From positions 4,836,001 to 4,900,000 of the forward strand of contig NZ_CP109430.1 of NCBI RefSeq assembly GCF_036250735.1: DNA of 64,000 bases. Direction: 5' to 3'. This document shows positions 1 through 8,748 of this stretch, piece after piece. The notes under the pieces were generated by a model. That model was not told the DNA's origin. It was given only the letters and a program-made list of their open reading frames with translations, and ran no database searches. The translations under genes were made by a program, and so were the position numbers. Every line of letters begins with the position of its first letter. Positions within the stretch are counted from its first letter, which is position 1. Origin of the DNA: Streptosporangium sp. NBC_01495. GTDB lineage: Bacteria; Actinomycetota; Actinomycetes; Streptosporangiales; Streptosporangiaceae.

Positions 1-252
1 GCGAGCGTGCAGGGCTCCGGCTGGGGCATCCTGGCGTGGGAGCCGCTGAACCGGCGCCTGGTGGTGGAGCAGGTGTACGACCACCACGGCAACGTCGGTC
101 TCAACACCACGCCGCTGCTGGTCTTCGACGCCTGGGAGCACGCCTACTACCTGCAGTACCGCAACGTGCGCCCCGATTACGTCGAGAAGCTGTGGTCGCT
201 GATCAACTGGAACGACGTCATCGCCCGCTTCGACGCGGCCAAGGGCGCCTGA
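1..252 (+). CDS. Fe/Mn superoxide dismutase, C-terminal part
   Basis: This is the last 83 codons of an iron/manganese superoxide dismutase, which converts superoxide to peroxide and oxygen in the cytosol. The gene is cut by the window edge and frame 1 is open from base 1. The visible part carries the family's C-terminal signature: GSGWG, a V-Y-D-H-H-G-N segment, then F-D-A-W-E-H-A-Y-Y, whose Asp and His are metal ligands, and a final [12 protein letters not shown] region. The metal cannot be told from this part. The GNAT gene starts four bases after the stop, so the two may share a transcript. The family assignment is secure. Confidence 0.93.
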   Translation, partial: ASVQGSGWGILAWEPLNRRLVVEQVYDHHGNVGLNTTPLLVFDAWEHAYYLQYRNVRPDYVEKLWSLINWNDVIARFDAAKGA

Positions 253-256
253 GCCG

Positions 257-793
257 ATGACGGCGGCGCACCTCCCGTACGACCGGGCCCGATGGGCGGG
301 CGCCGCCGTCCGTATCCAGGTGGTCGGCCCGAAGGCCGCCGCCTGTCACCTGCCGGCCATCGCCGATGTCGGTGGGGACGTCTTCACCCTGCCGCCCTGG
401 CGCGAGCCGTACGCCGCCGCGCGGGGCGTGGCCGCGCGGCTGCTCGCCGACAGCAAGCGGCCCGGGTTCGTGCTCGCCCTCGCTCTGGACGGCGAGGAGC
501 TGTACGGCTTCGCCTACGGCGTGCGCTGCTCGCGCCTGGCCAGGCTCACCTGTCATGAGCCGGGCCCAGACTTCACGCTCAAGGAGCTGGGCGTCGTGCC
601 GCAGCGGCGCGGGCTGGGGCTCGGAGCCGCACTCCATGACGCCGTGCTCGCCCGCGCCGTGCCGGGAACGCGCTGGCTGACCACTCACACATGCGCCGCC
701 GCGGCCCTGGGCCTCTACCGCGCCCGAGGGTGGCGCGCGGTCGCCTTGGCGGGCAACGAGCGACTGATCATGTCGCGCCGGGACACCCGTTGA
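257..793 (+). CDS. GNAT-family N-acetyltransferase
   Basis: A 178-residue GCN5-related acetyltransferase, expected to move an acetyl group from acetyl-CoA to an amine; the acceptor is unknown. The acetyl-CoA pyrophosphate-binding loop is visible around residues 112-124 (GVVPQRRGLGLGA, an R-R-G-x-G-x-G/A type motif). A C-terminal A-L-G-L-Y-R-A-R-G-W segment matches the usual last strand and helix of the fold. The ATG lies just behind the dismutase stop codon, which suggests translational coupling. Length is typical of a single-domain member. Confidence 0.88.
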   Translation: MTAAHLPYDRARWAGAAVRIQVVGPKAAACHLPAIADVGGDVFTLPPWREPYAAARGVAARLLADSKRPGFVLALALDGEELYGFAYGVRCSRLARLTCHEPGPDFTLKELGVVPQRRGLGLGAALHDAVLARAVPGTRWLTTHTCAAAALGLYRARGWRAVALAGNERLIMSRRDTR

Positions 794-857
794 CGGGCCC
801 CTGACATGCAGATGCATCCGATTCGCGCAATGTTCATCGCCCAGGAGGGTTCGTAAC

Positions 858-1394
858 GTGCACGCCGTCGACCAGGACTCCGCATTGCCCGTTCGTCATG
901 TCGGCGACCCGGTCCTGCACCGCGCGTGCGCGCCGGTGACCGTCTTCGACGCCGACCTCGCCAGACTGGTGCAGGACATGTTCGCCAGCATGTACGCCGC
1001 GCGGGGCGTCGGGCTGGCGGCCAACCAGATCGGTGTCGGCCTGCGGGTGTTCGTCTACGACTGCCCCGACGACAGCGAGGAGTTCCGCAAGGGCGTCGTG
1101 GTGAATCCAACCTTGATCGTGCCCGAGGTGGGACACCGCAGGCTGCACGAGGAGGAAGAGGGCTGCCTGTCGGTACCCGGCCGGCGAGCCCTCCTGGCCA
1201 GGCCCGATCGCGCCACCGTGCACGGCTTCGACGTCACCGGCGCCCCGATCACCGTCGAGGGCACCGGCCTGCTGTCTCGCTGCCTGCAACACGAGAGCGA
1301 CCATCTGGAGGGCCGCCTCTACATCGACCGCCTACCGGCCAAGCGACGCAAGGAAGTCCTGAAGGGCTACCAGCAGGAGAGCACTACAAACTGA
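858..1394 (+). CDS. def: Peptide deformylase
   Basis: A 178-residue peptide deformylase, the cytosolic metalloenzyme that removes the N-formyl group from new proteins. All three family motifs are present: motif I GVGLAANQ (about 50-57), motif II EGCLS (101-105, metal ligand Cys103) and motif III HESDH (145-149, ligands His145 and His149, catalytic Glu146). The start is a GTG with the ribosome-binding site AGGAGG at 843-848. It has no translation-related neighbours here (no fmt or priA beside it), so it may be a secondary deformylase copy, as actinomycetes often have several. That last point is inference. Confidence 0.95.
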   Translation: MHAVDQDSALPVRHVGDPVLHRACAPVTVFDADLARLVQDMFASMYAARGVGLAANQIGVGLRVFVYDCPDDSEEFRKGVVVNPTLIVPEVGHRRLHEEEEGCLSVPGRRALLARPDRATVHGFDVTGAPITVEGTGLLSRCLQHESDHLEGRLYIDRLPAKRRKEVLKGYQQESTTN

Positions 1395-1523
1395 CGCGGC
1401 ACCTTCCGCCCACACCTGCGAACTATGCAGCGATTGTGTTCCCACGTGTCATGCCCGGCACCTACGTCTTCTCCTTCGAATCTCCGTGCCCGCGAACGGG
1501 CTCGCGCACTTACACGAACGTCT

Positions 1524-2036
1524 TCATTGCTCTCCCGCCGGTCGTAGTCCTCCGGCGAGGCCAAGCGGTACGGCGTCGCGCTGGAGGGCGTCGAAGCCGG
1601 CGGCCAGGGCAGGGTCGCGGATGAGGGCCTCGCCCACGATCGGGTCGATCAGCACGAGGAAAGCCAGGTGCCGCAGGGCGTGGGCGACCACGTTCTCGAC
1701 CTGCAGATGCTCGGGTGACGGTGCCGAAGGCGCGGCTCCTGTGGCGAGCTGGAAATTCGTCAGCGCGATCGCCGGCAGGTGAGCGGCGGGATCGGGACAG
1801 ACGGCGTAGGTCAGGACGACCTGGCCTTCGGGTTGGTAACGCCAGCTCGTGGAGTGCACCACGGTGGACGCCGCCTCGGCGGTGATCCCACTGACGCGGC
1901 GGACCGCCTGGTCCGGGCTTTCTCCCCTGTCCAGGGACGTCACGACCCGCCGGTAGTGCCATGCGCCCGCCGGGTCGGCCCGCAGCAACAGGATCTCGAC
2001 CGATACCGGTACGAGGTGGCTGAGCTGCTCGTTCAC
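1524..2036 (-). CDS. Conserved protein of unknown function
   Basis: A 170-residue soluble protein without signal peptide or membrane segment, starting at a GTG. The first half (V-S-V-E-I-L-L-L-R, A-W-H-Y-R-R-V-V-T-S-L, Q-V-V-L-T-Y-A-V) alternates strands and helices in a way that recalls a Nudix-like fold, but no Nudix box can be seen. A helical stretch (N-V-V-A-H-A-L-R-H-L-A-F-L-V-L-I-D-P) follows. Third-position GC bias supports coding. It converges with the deformylase gene and diverges from the gene at 2075; an inverted repeat lies in its upstream region. Function unknown. Confidence 0.62.
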   Translation of the reverse strand: MNEQLSHLVPVSVEILLLRADPAGAWHYRRVVTSLDRGESPDQAVRRVSGITAEAASTVVHSTSWRYQPEGQVVLTYAVCPDPAAHLPAIALTNFQLATGAAPSAPSPEHLQVENVVAHALRHLAFLVLIDPIVGEALIRDPALAAGFDALQRDAVPLGLAGGLRPAGEQ

Positions 2037-2060
2037 ATGGTGTCCCGTCGTCCGGCCACA

Positions 2061-2083
2061 TTGTTGCGCTGATTATGCAACAA
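2061..2083. promoter_or_regulatory. Inverted repeat between divergent genes, possible operator
   Basis: TTGTTGC at 2061-2067 is matched by GCAACAA at 2077-2083 across a 9-bp spacer. On the minus strand the spacer contains CATAAT, which resembles a -10 box, placed about 35 bp before the 1524-2036 gene. This geometry suits a dimeric repressor site over the promoter. No regulator can be named. Confidence 0.4.
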
Positions 2084-3037
2084 CGTCTTTGTCGCAGAGA
2101 TGCTATTGACCTGCGCGCCCGCCTCCGGGCGCGGGAGGGGGCGACGGTGCTGGCCTCGGCCGCCGCCTGCACGGCGGGTGTGGCGACGGTACCGGTGTAT
2201 GAGATCTACAAGGTGGGCGCCGCCCCCCATTGGCGGCCGGGCCTGGACCTGCTGGGCGTCCTCGGCCTCAGGGTGGCGGTCGTCCCGCACTACGACAACA
2301 CCGAGGGCGGTACTCACGACACCCGCTACTGCTATCTGGGCGAGCGGCGGCTGGCCCGGATGGAGCCCGACCTGCCGCCGGGCGCCGCCGTCCTGGGGAT
2401 CGACGAGCACACCGCGCTGGTCGTCGACCTGAACACCGAGGAGGCGCTGGCGGCCGGGCGGGGCCGCGTGACGATCCGCCGGCCCGGCTCCCAGGCCGTC
2501 CTGCCCGCGGGGACAAGCACGAACCTGGAGGAGATCCGCCGCCTGGCTCGCGGCGAGACAACGGTGAGCGGCACTGCGCTGCCGGTCATCTCACCGGCGC
2601 CCCACCAAGTCAGTCTGGGAGAGGCGACCCGCTCCTGTGAGGAGCGCTTCGCCGCCGCGCTAACCGGGTACGACGCCGCCGACGCGGTCCGGGCCGTGCT
2701 CGATCTGGAGGCCGAGGTCGCCCGCTGGGGCGCCGACACCGAGGAGGACGAGGGTGGTGTCGAGCACGCCAGGGAGAGCCTGCGACTGCTGATCGCGAAG
2801 CTGGGCGCCCGAGCGGGCACCCCGAGTCCGGGGGATCTGGTCGCCTCCCTGGTCGAGTCCGTGCTCGTGCTGCGCGGTGAACTGCGCCGCCAGGGACGCT
2901 ACGACGTCGCGGACGCGCTGCGCGCGGCACTGCTGCGCGGCGGGGTGCTGGTCGCGGACACCCCCGATGGCCCTTGCTGGACCTCTACCGGGAGCGACCG
3001 GCCACCGTTGAGCGGGCTGCTGACGCCGGGGCACTGA
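2075..3037 (+). CDS. Peptidase E/cyanophycinase-like protein with CysS-like tail, probably 5'-truncated
   Basis: An open frame of 320 codons. From about residue 24 it resembles the middle and end of actinobacterial class I glutamine-amidotransferase-like (peptidase S51/cyanophycinase) proteins: L-A-S-A-A-A-C-T, V-P-V-Y-E-I-Y-K-V-G, V-P-H-Y-D-N-T-E-G-G-T-H-D-T-R and G-I-D-E-H-T-A. The last 100 residues resemble the C-terminal helical region of cysteinyl-tRNA synthetases (R-Y-D-V-A-D-A-L-R, then D-T-P-D-G-P-C-W). Family members carry over 100 further residues before the S-A-A-A nucleophile-region segment. Here the frame begins almost at that point, so the start of the fold is missing. Either the gene lost its 5' end or a frameshift lies upstream. 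Probably non-functional. Confidence 0.55.
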   Translation: MQQRLCRRDAIDLRARLRAREGATVLASAAACTAGVATVPVYEIYKVGAAPHWRPGLDLLGVLGLRVAVVPHYDNTEGGTHDTRYCYLGERRLARMEPDLPPGAAVLGIDEHTALVVDLNTEEALAAGRGRVTIRRPGSQAVLPAGTSTNLEEIRRLARGETTVSGTALPVISPAPHQVSLGEATRSCEERFAAALTGYDAADAVRAVLDLEAEVARWGADTEEDEGGVEHARESLRLLIAKLGARAGTPSPGDLVASLVESVLVLRGELRRQGRYDVADALRAALLRGGVLVADTPDGPCWTSTGSDRPPLSGLLTPGH

Positions 3038-3286
3038 CGGAGATCCGCTGGGCGTCTGTGTTCGGCGACGTCGACGCTCTCCCGAGCGTGCCACTCACTA
3101 AGGTGAACCCGGATTCTGGGTCAGAAGCCGGGCGAGGTGGTCCATGGCGGCTGCGCCGTCGGCGGGCTGCCTGCCCTGGCCGATCGAGCCCATCCCGGGG
3201 GGCCGAGGCCAGGGGCCTGCGCCCGATGTCTGGAAGCGGGTCTACCGTCGGAATATGAGCATTCATCGGATCGAGGCCGAGGCGAA

Positions 3287-3550
3287 TTGGGGCCGCCGTC
3301 GTGCACGCTGCCGACAGCCGGACATCCGTTACGAGTGGCCGAGTTCGACGCGTTGTTCACCAAGGCCGTGCATGGTGTCGAGCGGATCGATCCGCTCAGG
3401 TTGTGGCTGAGGCTGGATGCCGTGCTGATCGAAGGTCACCTGTCGTTGGAGATCAATGTGCCCGCCCGGCACGGTGAGAGGCTGAATGCCGTGGCCGCCC
3501 GCGTCGAGGCTGTGACCGGCCGCGCCGGAGGGGACATCGACGATGCTTGA
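3287..3550 (+). CDS. Small conserved actinobacterial protein with an apparent internal deletion
   Basis: The frame encodes S-C-T-L-P-T-A, then L-R-V-A-E-F-D-A-L-F, a G-V-E-R-I-D-P-L-R-L stretch, and ends N-V-P-A-R-H-G-E-R-L-N-A-V-A-A-R. In actinomycetes small proteins with this opening and ending are common, often near MerR regulators, and carry a middle E-x-x-C-C-x-F-F-type segment. That segment is absent here: the two ends join directly at about codon 42. A TTG at 3287 is the most sensible start (the frame is open from 3137 without a good start). The stop overlaps the start of the next gene by 8 bp. Probably a decayed copy. Confidence 0.42.
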   Translation: MGPPSCTLPTAGHPLRVAEFDALFTKAVHGVERIDPLRLWLRLDAVLIEGHLSLEINVPARHGERLNAVAARVEAVTGRAGGDIDDA

Positions 3551-4292
3551 CGACCTCGGTACTCCCTTCACGCCGCACGGTGCCGTACGCCGGGTGGTCT
3601 CCCTCGTTCCCTCGCTCACCGAGTCGCTCGCCGAGACCGCCCCGCACCTGCTGGTCGGCGCGACCGACTGGTGTACCCACCCGGCGGGGCTGCCGGTGCG
3701 GCGGATCGGCGGCACCAAGAACCCCGACCTGGCCGCGATCGTCGCCCTTGAGCCGGACCTGGTGCTGGCCAACGAGGAGGAGAACCGCCCGGCCGACCTG
3801 GAGGCGCTGCGGTCGGCCGGGATACCGGTGTGGGTGACAAAGATTCACACATTGCAGGAGGCCTTCACCTCCCTGCGACGGACGCTCACGCTGGCCTGCG
3901 GCCTGCCCGAGCCCGACTGGCTCGCCGCCGCCGAACGGGCATGGCCGACCTCTCCGGTCACCGGGGTGCGGCGGGCGGTGATTCCCATCTGGCGCAAACC
4001 CTGGATGGTCCTCGGGCGCGACACCTTCGCCGGTGACCTCCTGCTCCGGCTCGGTGTCCGCAACCTCTACGCCGACCACCCCGAGCGCTATCCGAGGATC
4101 GCTCTGCCCGACCTGCTGGCGTCGGGCGCCGACCTCGTCGTCCTGCCCGACGAGCCCTACCGGTTCACCGCCCAGGACGGCCCCGGATTCTTCCCCGAGA
4201 CATCCGCTGCCCTGGTCAGCGGTCGGCACCTGACCTGGTACGGCCCCTCCCTCGCCGAGGCGCCCGATGTCCTGCGGTCCGCCCTGGGATGA
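3543..4292 (+). CDS. Cytosolic helical-backbone metal receptor (BtuF-like binding protein)
   Basis: A 249-residue protein with the fold signature of class III periplasmic binding proteins such as BtuF and FhuD: R-V-V-S-L-V-P-S-L-T-E-S-L near the N terminus, V-G-A-T-D-W-C-T-H-P, then G-G-T-K-N-P-D-L-A-A-I-V-A-L-E-P-D-L-V-L-A-N. There is no signal peptide or lipobox, so it should act in the cytosol, and no transporter genes are attached. Such orphan proteins are annotated as helical-backbone metal receptors and may bind corrinoids, haem or iron chelates. The ligand is unknown. A cobalamin-regulated operon lies 15 kb away, which makes a corrinoid link tempting but unproven. Confidence 0.8.
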   Translation: MLDDLGTPFTPHGAVRRVVSLVPSLTESLAETAPHLLVGATDWCTHPAGLPVRRIGGTKNPDLAAIVALEPDLVLANEEENRPADLEALRSAGIPVWVTKIHTLQEAFTSLRRTLTLACGLPEPDWLAAAERAWPTSPVTGVRRAVIPIWRKPWMVLGRDTFAGDLLLRLGVRNLYADHPERYPRIALPDLLASGADLVVLPDEPYRFTAQDGPGFFPETSAALVSGRHLTWYGPSLAEAPDVLRSALG

Positions 4293-4322
4293 GACCGCGC
4301 TCGCGCCGACGTGCTCACCTGG

Positions 4323-4345
4323 CCGCCCGGACCTCCACCGGGCGG
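4323..4345. terminator. Hairpin between convergent genes
   Basis: CCGCCCGG at 4323-4330 pairs with CCGGGCGG at 4338-4345 around a 7-base loop. It sits between the ends of the convergent 3543-4292 and 4370-5587 genes, where a two-way terminator is expected. There is no clear T-tract, which is common in actinomycetes. Confidence 0.55.
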
Positions 4346-4369
4346 CGGTAATCGCGTCTGCCAGGTTCG

Positions 4370-5587
4370 TCACGAACCGGCCACTTCGGGCGCGGGGCGC
4401 CGGAGCCGGCGGCCCACAAGCAGCATGATCACCGGCAACAGCAGGCACTGGGTGGCGATGGCCAGCCAGAAGCCGGGAAGGTTCCCGGCGGTCTCGAACA
4501 GATGGTAGAGGCCCCCGCCGACGAGGCCGCTCAAGGACGCGCCGACCCCTTCGGCCAGCCGCTGGTGGCCGAAGACGACCGTCGGCGACCGTTTCGTACG
4601 GCTGAGCGTCTCAAGGACGTTCTTGAGGAAGAGCACCGAGTTGCCCACGCCGATGACGAGGATCCCGGCGGCGACCGTGATCTCGTTTCCGCCGGTGAAC
4701 GCGATCATGCCGACGGCGAGGCACCCGAAACCGACCACCATCGCGTGCGCGTAGCGCATCCGCTCGACCCGTCGCGTGAGGAGGGGCTGCAGCACGGCCA
4801 GCAACAGCGAGTAGCCCATCATGGCTGCTCCGTAGAACACGGTGGGCAGCCTGCCCTCGGCGTAGGACGACAGGAACTGGTAGAAGTGCATGTACAGATA
4901 GAGGGTCAGAGCGGTTACGACGAACGGTAGAACCGCCAGGCCGTGCAGTGCCCGGCGCAGTGGCTCGATCACCTCGCCCTCGTCCCGTCGCTCTCGGGGC
5001 AGGAGGGCGTGGCCGATCGCCATCGCCGCGTGCAGCACCGTGGCGGCGACGAACATCGCGCCCGGGTCGTGGATGAACAGCGCCCCTACTACCGGTCCGA
5101 TCGCGATGCCGACGTTGCCCGTGGCGTAGCTCGCGGACATCAGCCGCGGTCGATCGTCCGGGTTCGTCCCGTGCACCGTGTAACCCCGGACGCTGGGTGA
5201 GTAGAGGCCGGTGGCCGCCGATCGCAGGAACAGCGCGGCGATCGTCAGCGCCGGCCAGGCCCCGCCGGCGAGGAACCCCAGCGATCCGAGGGTCTGCAGG
5301 ACCATCGCGATCACCAGGCACCGTTGGAGCCCGAGCCGTTCGGCGAGGGCCGCGCCCGGCACTCCTCCGGCGAACTGCACGAACGTCGCCAGCCCGAGGA
5401 TGATGCCCACCTGATCCATACCCAGGGCCATCCGGTCGCGCAGCAGGACCGCCAGGTAGGGGTATACGGAGAAGCTGACGAGATTGACGAGGAACCCGCT
5501 CCCGAGCAGGGCGAGCTGTGTGCCGGTGAACGAGCGGACGCCGGATCGCGCGGGGGCACCCGACGCCTCCCGTTCGGTGGGTGTCAT
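4370..5587 (-). CDS. MFS transporter (DHA1-like exporter)
   Basis: A 405-residue polytopic protein with about 12 hydrophobic segments. The conserved MFS loop between helices 2 and 3 is recognisable (G-A-A-L-A-E-R-L-G-L-Q-R). A long central cytoplasmic loop (L-L-P-R-E-R-R-D-E-G-E-V-I-E-P) divides the two six-helix halves. It follows the Nik/Cnt importer genes on the same strand after a 393-bp gap. In staphylopine-type systems an MFS exporter is paired with a Cnt importer, so it could export a metal chelator, but no chelator synthase gene is seen beside it. Substrate unknown. Confidence 0.85.
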   Translation of the reverse strand: MTPTEREASGAPARSGVRSFTGTQLALLGSGFLVNLVSFSVYPYLAVLLRDRMALGMDQVGIILGLATFVQFAGGVPGAALAERLGLQRCLVIAMVLQTLGSLGFLAGGAWPALTIAALFLRSAATGLYSPSVRGYTVHGTNPDDRPRLMSASYATGNVGIAIGPVVGALFIHDPGAMFVAATVLHAAMAIGHALLPRERRDEGEVIEPLRRALHGLAVLPFVVTALTLYLYMHFYQFLSSYAEGRLPTVFYGAAMMGYSLLLAVLQPLLTRRVERMRYAHAMVVGFGCLAVGMIAFTGGNEITVAAGILVIGVGNSVLFLKNVLETLSRTKRSPTVVFGHQRLAEGVGASLSGLVGGGLYHLFETAGNLPGFWLAIATQCLLLPVIMLLVGRRLRRPAPEVAGS

Positions 5588-5980
5588 GCCGATCGCGCCT
5601 TGGTTTCCCTGACGATCGGGCGCGTGGCCGCGCCGTCGTGCGGGCCGTCGTTCAGGCCGCCGAGAAGCGTGACCTTGCCGAAGCTGGGGGCGCTTCGTCG
5701 CCGTTGTCGCACGGATCGATCGGCGCCGCGGTGCCCGATCTGAGGCGCGGACCAGGGAAGTACGCGATTCCGCCGGCCTCTCGCGGAGTCGGACGGACGC
5801 TCGCCCGATTCGCGAAAGGCACGGGCGAGGGAGGTGAGCCTGAGAAAGAGCGTCTCCAGACGTGCGATGGTCATGATCAAGATGTCGGCCGGACAGGCCA
5901 GAGGGTTCCCATCACGAGGAAACACGTTACCGTCCGGTGTCGCCTCGACAGGGAACACCCGGGCGGGCCGACGGCGACGG
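5588..5980. other. Intergenic region, no gene supported
   Basis: 393 bp between the end of the ABC ATPase gene and the start of the MFS gene, both on the minus strand. Open frames on both strands span it, but they lack family signatures and plausible ribosome-binding sites. It probably holds the MFS promoter; no clear -35/-10 pair or dyad was found. Confidence 0.35.
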
Positions 5981-6781
5981 TTAGTCTTCAGGGCCATCGG
6001 CACTCATCGCGATGTCCATGGTGGGGGTGGCCGCGAGCAGGGTGCGGGTGTAGGGATGGCTGGGGTGGGTGGTGACGTCCCCGGTCGGGCCCTGCTCGAC
6101 GATCCTGCCTCCTCGCATGACGGCGATCCGGTCCGCGAGCTGGGAGAGGACGGCGAGGTCGTGGGTGATGAACAGGCAGCCGAACTCCAGCCGGTCACGC
6201 AGATCGCAGAGCAGGTTGAGCACCGTCGCCTGGACCGACACGTCGAGCGCGGTGACCGGCTCGTCGCAGATCAGCAGGCGTGGCTCCAGAGCCAGCGCCC
6301 GGGCGATCGCCACCCGCTGCCGCTGCCCTCCCGACAGCTGCCCGGGACGGCGGGCGCCGACCTGAGGGTCGAGCCCGACGAGGTCCAGCAGTTCCCGCAC
6401 CCGCGCGGACCGGGACCGGGCGTCGCCGACCCGGTGAATGCGCAGCGGCTCGGTGAGGGCCTGCCCGACCGTCTGCCGTGGGCTGAGCGTGAGGTAGGGG
6501 TCCTGGAACACCATCTGGACCTGTCGCCGATGCGCCCGCAGGGCCCGGCCCCGGAGCGCGTGCACGTCCACCCCGGCGACGCGCACCACTCCCGCGCTGG
6601 GCCGGTGCAGCCCGGTCACGACCCGCGCCAGCGTCGTCTTGCCGCAGCCCGACTCGCCGGCCAGCCCGACGATCTCGCCCGCCGCCACGCGCATCGTGAC
6701 GTCCTCGATCACCGTCGTGACGTCCCGGCCGCCGCGACCACCGTCACCGTAACCGGCGGTCACCCCAACGATCTCTAGCAC
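5981..6781 (-). CDS. Nickel/oligopeptide-type ABC transporter ATP-binding protein (NikE/DppF-like)
   Basis: A 266-residue ATPase of the peptide/nickel (PepT) family, energising import through the permeases encoded upstream. It shows Walker [10 protein letters not shown], signature L-S-G-G-Q-R-Q-R, Walker [13 protein letters not shown] and the switch His in I-T-H-D-L. A GTG at 6781 is chosen as start: the family N terminus ([11 protein letters not shown]) begins there, an AGGGGAAAGGGG purine run lies just upstream, and the start overlaps the previous stop by 7 bp. The open frame runs on to 6946, but that extension is Arg/Pro/Gly-rich and lacks homology features. Last gene of the importer operon. 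Confidence 0.88.
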   Translation of the reverse strand: MLEIVGVTAGYGDGGRGGRDVTTVIEDVTMRVAAGEIVGLAGESGCGKTTLARVVTGLHRPSAGVVRVAGVDVHALRGRALRAHRRQVQMVFQDPYLTLSPRQTVGQALTEPLRIHRVGDARSRSARVRELLDLVGLDPQVGARRPGQLSGGQRQRVAIARALALEPRLLICDEPVTALDVSVQATVLNLLCDLRDRLEFGCLFITHDLAVLSQLADRIAVMRGGRIVEQGPTGDVTTHPSHPYTRTLLAATPTMDIAMSADGPED

Positions 6782-8748
6782 GGGCCGGTACCCCTTTCCC
6801 CTGTTGTCGCGGGGCGGCCGGAGTGGCGCAGGCAGGCCGACCGGTGCGCGGCGCCGCGGGCCGACGCCTCCGGAAGCGGCGTCTTCAAGGTCAGCGTCTC
6901 CAGGGCCGGTGGCCTGGACACACAGGCCGCCGCCACGAGCGGGCACCGGGGGGCGAATCCACAGCCCTCGGCCTCGTCCGGGCCGATGCCCGCCCGGCCG
7001 GGCATGGTACGGAACCGGGTGCCCGGTGCCGTCCCGGGGCGCGGTACGGCGTCCAGCAGGCCACGTGTGTACGGGTGATCGGGATCGGTGATCACCGTGG
7101 CGAGCGGGCCCGACTCCACGATCCGGCCGCCGTACACGACGGCCACGCTGTCGGCCAGGCGCGCCACCACCGCCAGGTCATGGCTGACGATGACCATGGA
7201 CATGGCCAGCTCGTCACGCAGGCGTGCCAACAGCGCGAGCAACTGCGCCTGCACGGTCACGTCGAGGGCCGAGGTGGGTTCGTCGGCGACGAGGAGCTCC
7301 GGCTCGCCGGCGAGGGCGATGGCGATCTGTGCCCGCTGGCGCATCCCGCCCGACAGCTGGTGCGGGAACTCGCGGGCGACCGCCACGGGGTCCGGCAGAC
7401 CGGCCAGGCGCAGCAGTTCCTCGGTGACCCGGCGGGTCGCGGCGCGCCGGCCGCCCCGGCCCACGTTGCGGACCGCCTCGTCGACGTGCGCGCCGATCGT
7501 CCGCAACGGGTTGAGGACGGCGCCGCTGTCCTGGAAGACGACGCCCACCCGGCGCCCGTTGATCTGGCGCCGCTCGCCCGGGGAGAGATCCGCCAGTTGC
7601 CGGGCCCCGGCACCGGCGCCCAGCACCGCGGAGCCGGTGACCACCGCGTCCGGGTCCAGCAGGCCGAACGGAGCCAGCGCGGCCGTGGTCTTGCCGCTTC
7701 CGCTCTCGCCGACGATGGCGAGGATCTGCCCGCGCCGTACCTCGTAGGACATCCCGGCGACGACGCGACGGCGCCCGCCACCGTCCGGGTAGGAGACGGA
7801 CAGATCCCGCACGCGCAGCACCGTGTCGTGCTCGGGAGAGCTCTGCGCCGCGTCCGGCGGGGTGGGCGCCGCAGGGTGTTCCATGACGGGCCGCGGGGCC
7901 CGTCCCGGGCGGATCCACCGCGGGCGGACCAGGCGCAGGATCGACGGCCGTTCCTCGCCCGCCGCCAGCCGCTCACCGAGCAGGTTGCCGGCGAACACCA
8001 CGGCCGTGATGGCGATGCCGGGCGGGTACGCCAGCCACCACGCCGAAGCCAGGAACGGCCGTCCCTCGATGAGCATCTGGCCCCACTCGGCGTGCGGCGG
8101 GGCGACGCCCAGGCCGAGAAAACTCAACGTGGCGACACCGAGGACGATCGTGCCGACATCCGTGCTGGCGTAGACCAGGCAGGGCGCCAGCGCCGGAGGC
8201 AGCAGGTGCCGGCCGATGATGCGCCCGCGGCCCGCGCCCAGCAGGCGCAGGGCGTCCAGGTGGGGGCTGCTTCGCATGCCGGCGACGCGGGCGCGCGCGA
8301 TCCGGGCGTACGGCGCCCACGACCACAGCGAGAGCGCGAGGACGAGGTTCTCCACACCGGGCCCCCGCACCCCGATCACCGCGAGCGCCACCAGCATCCC
8401 GGGCAGCGAGACGACCACGTCGATCACCCGGGAGACGGCCCGGTCGACCCATCCGCCCAGGTAACCGGCGACGGCGCCGATGACCGTGCCGGCCGTCAGC
8501 GAGAGCGCCAGCACGGCCGCCGTGACCGTGAGCGAGATCCGCGCGCCGTAGAGCATCCGGCTGAGCTGGTCACGGCCGAGCTGGTCGGTGCCGAGCAGGT
8601 GCTCCGGCGACGGCGGCAGCAGCCCGGAGGCCAGGTCGTTGGCGGAGGGATCGGCCGGAGCGATGACCGGCGCCAGCACCCCCGCGATCACGAAGAGGAT
8701 CAGGGGCACCGCGACCAGCAGCGTCCGCACCCACGCCCGGCCGGTCAC
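6775..8748 (-). CDS. Fused ABC permease-ATPase of nickel/oligopeptide type (NikC-NikD fusion)
   Basis: A 657-residue fusion of two usually separate subunits. Residues 1-265 form a DppC/NikC-type permease with about six membrane helices and the coupling-loop segment S-S-P-H-L-D-A-L-R-L-L-G-A-G (about 160-173). After a Pro/Arg-rich linker (about 270-308), residues 309-657 form a DppD/NikD-type ATPase: Walker A G-E-S-G-S-G-K-T-T (347-355), signature L-S-G-G-M-R-Q-R, Walker B V-A-D-E-P-T-S-A-L-D and the C-terminal C-G-F-A-P-R-C-P Cys motif typical of peptide/nickel ATPases. GTG start overlaps the preceding stop by 4 bp. The fusion fixes subunit stoichiometry; the frame is continuous, with no sign of error. 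Confidence 0.88.
   Translation of the reverse strand: MTGRAWVRTLLVAVPLILFVIAGVLAPVIAPADPSANDLASGLLPPSPEHLLGTDQLGRDQLSRMLYGARISLTVTAAVLALSLTAGTVIGAVAGYLGGWVDRAVSRVIDVVVSLPGMLVALAVIGVRGPGVENLVLALSLWSWAPYARIARARVAGMRSSPHLDALRLLGAGRGRIIGRHLLPPALAPCLVYASTDVGTIVLGVATLSFLGLGVAPPHAEWGQMLIEGRPFLASAWWLAYPPGIAITAVVFAGNLLGERLAAGEERPSILRLVRPRWIRPGRAPRPVMEHPAAPTPPDAAQSSPEHDTVLRVRDLSVSYPDGGGRRRVVAGMSYEVRRGQILAIVGESGSGKTTAALAPFGLLDPDAVVTGSAVLGAGAGARQLADLSPGERRQINGRRVGVVFQDSGAVLNPLRTIGAHVDEAVRNVGRGGRRAATRRVTEELLRLAGLPDPVAVAREFPHQLSGGMRQRAQIAIALAGEPELLVADEPTSALDVTVQAQLLALLARLRDELAMSMVIVSHDLAVVARLADSVAVVYGGRIVESGPLATVITDPDHPYTRGLLDAVPRPGTAPGTRFRTMPGRAGIGPDEAEGCGFAPRCPLVAAACVSRPPALETLTLKTPLPEASARGAAHRSACLRHSGRPATTGERGTGPC

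Noticed and set aside
5588-5980. Possible nicotianamine-synthase-like or opine-dehydrogenase gene for a staphylopine-type pathway beside the Cnt-like importer
   Set aside because: The gap is too short for either enzyme, and no frame shows their motifs.
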